Shown here one piece after another: positions 58,875 through 64,000 of a stretch of DNA of 64,000 nucleotides. Source of the DNA: JAVBLY01 sp031553035. GTDB taxonomy: Bacteria; Bacillota; Clostridia; Peptostreptococcales; Anaerovoracaceae. Both the position numbers and the translations under genes were made by a program. Below the pieces are notes generated by a model, which was given only the letters and a program-made list of their open reading frames with translations, did no database searches and had not been told where the DNA came from. Location of the stretch: assembly GCA_031553035.1 (NCBI GenBank), contig JAVBLY010000001.1, positions 310,001-374,000 on the forward strand. Reading direction: 5' to 3'. Position 1 is the first letter of the stretch. Each line of letters starts with the position of its first letter.

Positions 58875-60152
58875 ATGGATATGCTAAGAACACTTGGGCA
58901 GGCGTGGAAAGTTCCGGACATGCGGAAAAAAATGATCTTCACGCTGCTGATGCTGGTAGTATTCAGGTTAGGTGCCAACATCCCTGTTCCCGGAATGAAC
59001 AGAGAAATGCTTGCAAAAGCATTTGGTGAAGGGGCTGGATTGTTTGAAATGTTCAACATGTTTTCAGGCGGGGCATTTCAGCAGTTTACTATATTTGCAC
59101 TGAGCATCACTCCATATATTACGGCATCGATCATATTCAACCTGCTGACCATATCCATCCCAAGCCTTGAGGCTTTATCAAAAGAGGGAACGGAAGGGAA
59201 GAAAAAGATTGCACAGTATACAAGATACCTTACAGTTGTACTGGCATTACTTCAGGCAGTAGGATTGACCGTTGGACTCTTCAGACAAGCACTCATAAGC
59301 ACCGATATATTCTCCATTATCGTCATAGTATTGACCTTGACGGCAGGAACAGCGTTCCTTATGTGGCTGGGCGAACAGATCAACGAATACGGTATAGGAA
59401 ACGGAATCTCACTTATAATTTTTACCGGAATTTTATCAGCAGCGCCCACAGCGATCAGCAATGCATGGCTGGCTTACAGATCAGGCGAAGTTGGACTTCT
59501 GGCTTTGATATTGTTCTGCGTATTTGCATTAGTAGTTGTACTGGGAGTTATCGAGGTCCAGCAGGGGCAGAGAAGGATCCCTGTCCAGTATGCAAAGAGA
59601 GTCGTTGGAAGAAAAATGTACGGCGGACAGAACACCCATATACCCATAAAGGTGAACCAGGCTGGTGTTATCCCTGTAATCTTCTCAATGGCACTGTTAC
59701 AGTTTCCATTGACCATTGCCATGTTCATGCCGGATTCAGGCTTCACCCAGTTTGTTGAGAAGTTTTTATCACCTCAGGGGCAGCCCGGTGTGTGGATATA
59801 CGCAACATTGAACATTGTACTTATAATGTTCTTTACCTACTTCTATACGGCTGTAACATTCAATCCTGTGGAAGTAGCAGAAAACATGAGAGCAAACGGC
59901 GGATTCGTTCCGGGAATAAGACCCGGCAGAACGACCGTAGAGTATCTCAACAGAGTAATGATGAGGGTAACATTTGTAGGAGCGGTATTCCTTGCGCTTA
60001 TTGCAACGATGCCTACATTGCTCACACAGTTCACGGCATTGCAGATAGGATTCGGCGGTACATCGCTTCTCATTGTGGTCGGTGTTGCCCTGGATACTAT
60101 GAAGCAAATTGAATCTCAAATGGTTATGAGAAATTACAAAGGATTCCTCTAA
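58875..60152 (+). CDS. secY: Preprotein translocase subunit SecY
   Basis: A 425-residue SecY with ten transmembrane segments. The plug/helix 2 region PYITASIIFNLLTISIPSLE and the cytoplasmic loop QRRIPVQYAKRVVGRKMYGG are typical. It forms the protein-conducting channel with SecE and SecG. It starts 1 nt after the rplO stop. Confidence 0.97.
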   Translation: MDMLRTLGQAWKVPDMRKKMIFTLLMLVVFRLGANIPVPGMNREMLAKAFGEGAGLFEMFNMFSGGAFQQFTIFALSITPYITASIIFNLLTISIPSLEALSKEGTEGKKKIAQYTRYLTVVLALLQAVGLTVGLFRQALISTDIFSIIVIVLTLTAGTAFLMWLGEQINEYGIGNGISLIIFTGILSAAPTAISNAWLAYRSGEVGLLALILFCVFALVVVLGVIEVQQGQRRIPVQYAKRVVGRKMYGGQNTHIPIKVNQAGVIPVIFSMALLQFPLTIAMFMPDSGFTQFVEKFLSPQGQPGVWIYATLNIVLIMFFTYFYTAVTFNPVEVAENMRANGGFVPGIRPGRTTVEYLNRVMMRVTFVGAVFLALIATMPTLLTQFTALQIGFGGTSLLIVVGVALDTMKQIESQMVMRNYKGFL

Positions 60153-60154
60153 AA

Positions 60155-60802
60155 ATGACTAGACTGATATTATTAGGACCTCCTGGATCCGGCAAAGGGA
60201 CCATGGCGGAAAGAATAAAGACAAAGTATGATATACCTGCCATCTCTACTGGAGATATATTTCGTGAAAATATTGCAAACGGGACCGCTCTTGGCAAAAA
60301 AGCAAAAAGCTATATGGATGCCGGTGAACTTGTTCCCGACCAGTTGGTGGTCGACCTGATCGGAGACAGATTAAGCAAAGACGACTGCAAAAAAGGATTC
60401 CTTCTTGACGGATTCCCCAGAACGGAAGTGCAGGCTGAAGCCTTGGATGAAATAATAAAAAAGCAGGGAGCTGCATTGGACAAGGTAATATACATGTCGG
60501 TTCCCGAAGATATTCTCATAAAGAGGATTGCCGGAAGAAGGATATGTAAAGTTTGCGGTCAGGTCCACAATGTGAACCAGTTCAATGAGGGCGAGGTCAT
60601 GAAGTGTCTCAAGTGCGGCGGAGAACTTTATCAGAGAAGTGATGACAAAGTTGAAACTGCGCATAACAGAATTGCTGTTTATGAGGAGCAGACAAAGCCA
60701 CTTGTAAGTTTCTACAGCGACAGAGGTCAGTTAGTAAAGATCGAGGGAGCTGGCGGAGCGGATGCATCCTTTAGGGAGATCGTAAAAGTATTAGGTGAAT
60801 AA
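60155..60802 (+). CDS. adk: Adenylate kinase, zinc-lid form
   Basis: A 215-residue kinase (LLGPPGSGKGTMAERI P-loop, GFPRTEVQAEALDE). The LID carries CKVCGQVHN and CLKCGGEL, four Cys for structural zinc as in Gram-positive Adk. It balances AMP, ADP and ATP. It starts 2 nt after secY. Confidence 0.97.
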   Translation: MTRLILLGPPGSGKGTMAERIKTKYDIPAISTGDIFRENIANGTALGKKAKSYMDAGELVPDQLVVDLIGDRLSKDDCKKGFLLDGFPRTEVQAEALDEIIKKQGAALDKVIYMSVPEDILIKRIAGRRICKVCGQVHNVNQFNEGEVMKCLKCGGELYQRSDDKVETAHNRIAVYEEQTKPLVSFYSDRGQLVKIEGAGGADASFREIVKVLGE

Positions 60803-61576
60803 ATGATAATACTCAAATCGGCTGACGAAATAAGATCCATGAAAACAGCAGCCGGTGTCACGGCTAAGATACTATATGATCTTTACGACATTGTGAAACC
60901 GGGCATATCCACAAAAGATATAGATGATTTTGTGGAAAAGAGGATCGTTTCTCAAAACATGGCCCCCAGCTTCAAAGGCTATAACGGATTTCCTGCCAGT
61001 GCATGTGTTTCCATAAATGAGGAAATCGTCCACGGCATACCAAGGAAAGACCGCATCCTTATGGAAGGTGACATAGTCAGCATAGATATCGGCTCCACTT
61101 ATGAAGGATTTGTCAGCGATGCCGCAAGAACTTATCCTGTCGGAGATGTCAGTGCTGAAGCGGCTCATATCATAAAAACATGCAGGGAAAGCTTCTTTGA
61201 GGGAGTGAAATACTGCAAAGAAGAATATAAACTTTCTGATATAAGCAATGCTATACAGCAGAAGGCTGAAGCCGAAGGATTCGGTGTGGTAAGAGATTTG
61301 GTCGGACACGGCGTTGGGAAAGATATGCACGAAGATCCGCAGATCCCCAACTACGGCGAATCAGGCAAGGGGCCAAAACTGATGGCGGGAATGACGTTGG
61401 CAATAGAGCCTATGATAAATGCCGGCACATATGAGGTTGATTATATGGACGATCACTGGACAATAATCTCCGCAGACAAAAGCTTGTCAGCTCACTATGA
61501 GAATACTGTGGTAATAACAGAAGGCGAACCAGAAATCATTACTTTATTAGAAGAGGAGTTAAAATTTTATGGCTAA
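60803..61576 (+). CDS. map: Methionine aminopeptidase, type I
   Basis: A 257-residue metalloprotease that removes the initiator Met. Metal ligands appear as Asp in DIVSIDIGSTYEGFVSDAAR, His in LVGHGVGKDMHEDP and Glu in AIEPMINAGT. It starts directly after the adk stop and overlaps infA by 8 nt. No KOW-domain gene lies between map and infA, as is found in some Clostridia. Confidence 0.97.
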   Translation: MIILKSADEIRSMKTAAGVTAKILYDLYDIVKPGISTKDIDDFVEKRIVSQNMAPSFKGYNGFPASACVSINEEIVHGIPRKDRILMEGDIVSIDIGSTYEGFVSDAARTYPVGDVSAEAAHIIKTCRESFFEGVKYCKEEYKLSDISNAIQQKAEAEGFGVVRDLVGHGVGKDMHEDPQIPNYGESGKGPKLMAGMTLAIEPMINAGTYEVDYMDDHWTIISADKSLSAHYENTVVITEGEPEIITLLEEELKFYG

Positions 61577-61787
61577 AAAAGACGTCATAGAAGTATTCGG
61601 AAAGGTTCTTGAAGCACAGCCCAATGCAATGTTTATCGTTGAGCTGGAAAACGGACATAAGGTGCTTGCTCATATTTCCGGGAAGATCAGGATGAATTTT
61701 ATCAGGATACTGCCGGGAGACAGGGTTAAGGTTGAGTTATCACCATATGACTTGGAGCGCGGAAGGATAACCTGGCGAGACAAGTAA
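61569..61787 (+). CDS. infA: Translation initiation factor IF-1
   Basis: A 72-residue OB-fold factor (IEVFGKVLEAQPNAMFIVEL, RILPGDRVKVELSPYDLERG). It blocks the A site during initiation. GAAGAGGAG precedes ATG. Confidence 0.98.
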   Translation: MAKKDVIEVFGKVLEAQPNAMFIVELENGHKVLAHISGKIRMNFIRILPGDRVKVELSPYDLERGRITWRDK

Positions 61788-61866
61788 TTGCTAATAATGA
61801 AACTTTATGATAAAATTATTATTTGCGGCTAGCAAAAGTCGTGATAATTGATAAAGGAGAGTACAA

Positions 61867-61980
61867 ATGAAAGTAAGATCATCAGTAAAACCAATGTGCG
61901 AAAAATGCAAGGTTATCAAGAGAAAAGGCAAAGTCATGGTAATTTGCGAGAATCCCAAGCACAAACAGAGACAGGGATAA
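61867..61980 (+). CDS. rpmJ: 50S ribosomal protein L36, zinc type
   Basis: A 37-residue L36 with C11xxC14, C27 and H32 (MCEKCKVIKRKGKV, CENPKHKQRQG), the zinc-binding form. AAAGGAGAG precedes ATG. It is followed by a 128-nt gap before rpsM. Confidence 0.97.
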   Translation: MKVRSSVKPMCEKCKVIKRKGKVMVICENPKHKQRQG

Positions 61981-62007
61981 ATTAATTAGATAGATTAGTT
62001 ACTTATG

Positions 62008-62052
62008 CGGGTGCGGCTGTGTTTTATTGTCGTGAGATAAGAAAACTACCCG
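62008..62052 (+). promoter_or_regulatory. Hairpin in the rpmJ-rpsM spacer
   Basis: CGGGT (62008-62012) pairs with ACCCG (62048-62052), enclosing GTTTT/AAAAC (62021-62025, 62042-62046). No T-run follows. It may be a processing or control site for the alpha operon; support is only the pairing. Confidence 0.35.
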
Positions 62053-62108
62053 GAAAGAACTTTCTTATATAGAATTAACAGTAAGTTTTTAATAGGAGGA
62101 TTTATAAT

Positions 62109-62486
62109 ATGGCTAGAATAGCCGGTGTAGATTTACCACGTGAAAAAAGAGTTGAGGTGGGACTTACCTATATTTTTGGTATCGGTAGATCCACTGCTCA
62201 GGCGATCCTCAAAAAGGCCAATGTCAACCCTGATACCAGGGTGAAAGACCTTTCTGAAGAAGAAGCAGGAGCAATCAGAAAAATAATAGATTCCGACTAC
62301 AACGTAGAAGGTGACCTGAGAAGAGACGTGAGCCTCAACATAAAGAGGCTGATGGAGATCGGTTGCTACAGAGGAATCAGACATAGAAGAGGACTGCCGG
62401 TAAGAGGACAGAAGACAAAGACCAATGCAAGAACAAGAAAAGGTCCTAAGAAAACCGTAGGCAGAGCAAAGAAGAAGGAAGTATAG
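62109..62486 (+). CDS. rpsM: 30S ribosomal protein S13
   Basis: A 125-residue S13 (MARIAGVDLPREKRVEVGLT, RGIRHRRGLPVRGQKTKTNA). It bridges to the 50S head. AGGAGG precedes ATG. Confidence 0.98.
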   Translation: MARIAGVDLPREKRVEVGLTYIFGIGRSTAQAILKKANVNPDTRVKDLSEEEAGAIRKIIDSDYNVEGDLRRDVSLNIKRLMEIGCYRGIRHRRGLPVRGQKTKTNARTRKGPKKTVGRAKKKEV

Positions 62487-62495
62487 GAGGAAAGA

Positions 62496-62891
62496 ATGGC
62501 AGCAGCTAAAAAAACCGTTCGTAAAAAAAGAAAAGAACGTAAAAATGTTGAAAAAGGCCAGGCTCACATCCAGTCAACCTTTAACAATACTCTTGTAACC
62601 TTATCCGATATGCAGGGAAATGCTCTTTCATGGTCAAGTTGCGGTGCGTTAGGATTCAGAGGTTCAAGAAAGTCCACCCCGTTTGCAGCTCAGATGGCAG
62701 CTGAAGAGGCGGCTAAGGCAGCAATGGAACACGGACTCAAAACAGTAGAAGTTTATGTTAAAGGACCAGGTTCCGGCAGAGAAGCCGCAATCAGGGCTCT
62801 TCAGACAGCAGGTCTCGAGATTACTATGATCAAGGATATTACTCCCATCCCGCATAACGGATGCAGACCGCCTAAAAGAAGAAGAGTGTAA
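62496..62891 (+). CDS. rpsK: 30S ribosomal protein S11
   Basis: A 131-residue S11 (GQAHIQSTFNNTLVTLSDMQ, PIPHNGCRPPKRRRV). It is a platform protein. AGGAGGAAAG precedes ATG. Confidence 0.98.
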   Translation: MAAAKKTVRKKRKERKNVEKGQAHIQSTFNNTLVTLSDMQGNALSWSSCGALGFRGSRKSTPFAAQMAAEEAAKAAMEHGLKTVEVYVKGPGSGREAAIRALQTAGLEITMIKDITPIPHNGCRPPKRRRV

Positions 62892-62909
62892 CGGAAGGAG
62901 GACTAGCTA

Positions 62910-63530
62910 ATGGCAAGATATACAGACGCTTCCTGCAGATTATGCAGAAGAGAATCTCAAAAGCTGTTCCTTAAGGGCGAAAGATGTTACAGCCCTAAGT
63001 GTGCACTTGAGAAAAAGAATTACCCACCCGGACAGCACGGGCAGGGGAGAAAAAAGAATTCAGAGTATGGCATACAGCTTCGTGAGAAGCAGAAGGCCAA
63101 GAGATTTTACGGAATGCTTGAAAAGCAGTTCTACAACGCTTTCATCAAGGCTTCCAAGAAAAAAGGAAAGGTTGGTGACAACCTGCTTATCGCCCTTGAA
63201 ACAAGGCTTGATAACGTAGTGTTCAGAATGGGACTTGCTTCATCAAGAAAAGAAGCCAGACAGCTCGTCTCTCACGGACATTTTCTTGTAAACGGCAAAA
63301 AAGTGGACATACCTTCTTACGAAGTCGCTCCCGGATCAAAGGTAGCAGTCAAGAAGAAGAGTCACGACTCCATTAAGTTCAAGGATGTCAAGGAAATGCA
63401 GATAACCGTTCCTGCGTGGATGGCTGTAAATCCAGAAAAGCTCGAAGGCGAAGTACTCACTTTACCTACAAGAGAGGAAATCGATACTCCTGTCGCAGAG
63501 CACCTTATCGTAGAGCTTTACTCAAAATAA
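62910..63530 (+). CDS. rpsD: 30S ribosomal protein S4, zinc type
   Basis: A 206-residue S4 with an N-terminal Cys cluster (CRLCRRE near 9-12, then two more Cys at about 26 and 31), the C+ form. The S4 domain is RLDNVVFRMGLASSRKEARQ. In other bacteria S4 represses the alpha operon. AAGGAGG precedes ATG. Confidence 0.97.
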   Translation: MARYTDASCRLCRRESQKLFLKGERCYSPKCALEKKNYPPGQHGQGRKKNSEYGIQLREKQKAKRFYGMLEKQFYNAFIKASKKKGKVGDNLLIALETRLDNVVFRMGLASSRKEARQLVSHGHFLVNGKKVDIPSYEVAPGSKVAVKKKSHDSIKFKDVKEMQITVPAWMAVNPEKLEGEVLTLPTREEIDTPVAEHLIVELYSK

Positions 63531-63570
63531 GGTAGTTAAGCAAAAATAACAAGTAAGAAAGGAGTACATA

Positions 63571-64000
63571 GTGATAGAAATAGAAAGACCAACAATCGAA
63601 TGTGTTTCATCCGAAGAAGAAAGAAATTACGGAAAATTTGTTGTTGAACCTCTCGAAAGGGGATACGGAACCACTCTGGGAAACAGCTTAAGAAGAATAC
63701 TTCTAAGCTCTCTGCCCGGAACGTCGGTAACATCCATCAAGATAGAAGGGATACTTCATGAATTTTCGACTATACCTGGTGTAAAAGAAGACGTGACGGA
63801 GATAATCCTGAACCTCAAGCAGCTGGCTGTTAAAATCACCGGTGACGAGGACAGAAAAGCCGTCATCAACGCCACCGGACCTATGGAAGTAACTGCCGCA
63901 GATATAATGGGAGACCCAAGTATTGAGATTTTCAATCCTGATCTTCACATCGCAACACTGGAAGATAATGCAACTCTCTACATGGAGATCAATCTTTCCC
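63571..64000 (+). CDS. rpoA: RNA polymerase alpha subunit, 5' part
   Basis: The gene runs off the right edge; 143 codons are visible. GTG 63571 follows AAAGGAG. MIEIERPTIECVSSEEERN and the dimerisation-domain signature PLERGYGTTLGNSLRRILL with GTSVTSIKIEG identify the alpha N-terminal domain. It is the last visible gene of the alpha operon; rplQ would be expected next. Confidence 0.96.
   Translation, partial: MIEIERPTIECVSSEEERNYGKFVVEPLERGYGTTLGNSLRRILLSSLPGTSVTSIKIEGILHEFSTIPGVKEDVTEIILNLKQLAVKITGDEDRKAVINATGPMEVTAADIMGDPSIEIFNPDLHIATLEDNATLYMEINLS

Noticed and set aside
1..64000. CRISPR arrays, tRNA/rRNA genes and intact transposases
   Set aside because: I found no regularly spaced repeats, no tRNA or rRNA sequence and no transposase or integrase frame in the window.

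Overview
The window looks like chromosomal DNA from a low-to-moderate GC Gram-positive anaerobe of the Clostridia. Supporting signs are a T-box leader, an AdoCbl riboswitch, ECF vitamin transporters, AGGAGG-type ribosome binding sites, zinc-ribbon (C+) forms of S14, L36 and S4, a classical S10-spc-alpha ribosomal cluster, sodium-pump decarboxylase subunits and HisZ-dependent histidine synthesis. A finer placement (for example Anaerovoracaceae / Family XIII) is only a guess.

Layout. 1-4157: an operon of archaeal-type GAPDH (cut by the window edge), archaeal-type phosphoglycerate kinase, malic enzyme and a LarA-type racemase. 4158-8853: a visibly AT-richer, decaying stretch. It holds a small coding remnant, a PAS/sigma-54 activator broken at an 11-T run, a 66-codon tail that resembles PylD (pyrrolysine biosynthesis), an AEC transporter and a FetAB-like pair in which both genes are frameshifted. 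8917-13026: an NtrB/NtrC-like two-component system and an APC permease. 13035-17193: a Trp-type T-box leading into trpB2, scpA, scpB and a HAD phosphatase. 17207-22878: citrate synthase, RluB, a DnaA-box cluster, an AraC regulator and a saccharopine-dehydrogenase-family enzyme. 23120-28772: a surface protein with a degenerate sorting signal, then a leftward operon of serine hydrolase, ferredoxin-type aldo-keto reductase and an unknown protein.

28862-32426 is a cobalamin-riboswitch-controlled ECF transporter. 32389-35887 (leftward) holds a DMT permease, OadB, a tiny OadG and a 2-hydroxyacid dehydrogenase. 35977-37579 holds MtnA and the biotin transporter BioY, with a BirA operator between bioY and the his promoter. 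37752-44076 is a compact his operon opening with a HisZ-HisG fusion and lacking hisC and a histidinol phosphatase. BirA follows at 44084-45097. 45260-48282 holds two tandem secreted CAP-domain proteins and a TetR-controlled SMR efflux pair.

48607-64000 is the ribosomal protein supercluster from rpsJ to the 5' part of rpoA, with secY, adk, map and infA. It has unusual features: a long structured leader before rpsJ, three hairpins between rpsJ and rplC, a 167-nt two-hairpin insertion between rpsC and rplP, and long low-complexity C-terminal tails on L3, S19 and S3.

The most unusual signals are the structured insertions and protein tails in the ribosomal operon, the PylD-like remnant next to a homopolymer-disrupted activator, the DnaA-box cluster far from any dnaA gene, the start-codon-abutting inverted repeat before scpB, and the coupling of scpAB to a tryptophan T-box. 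I saw no tRNA or rRNA genes, CRISPR array or intact insertion sequence.
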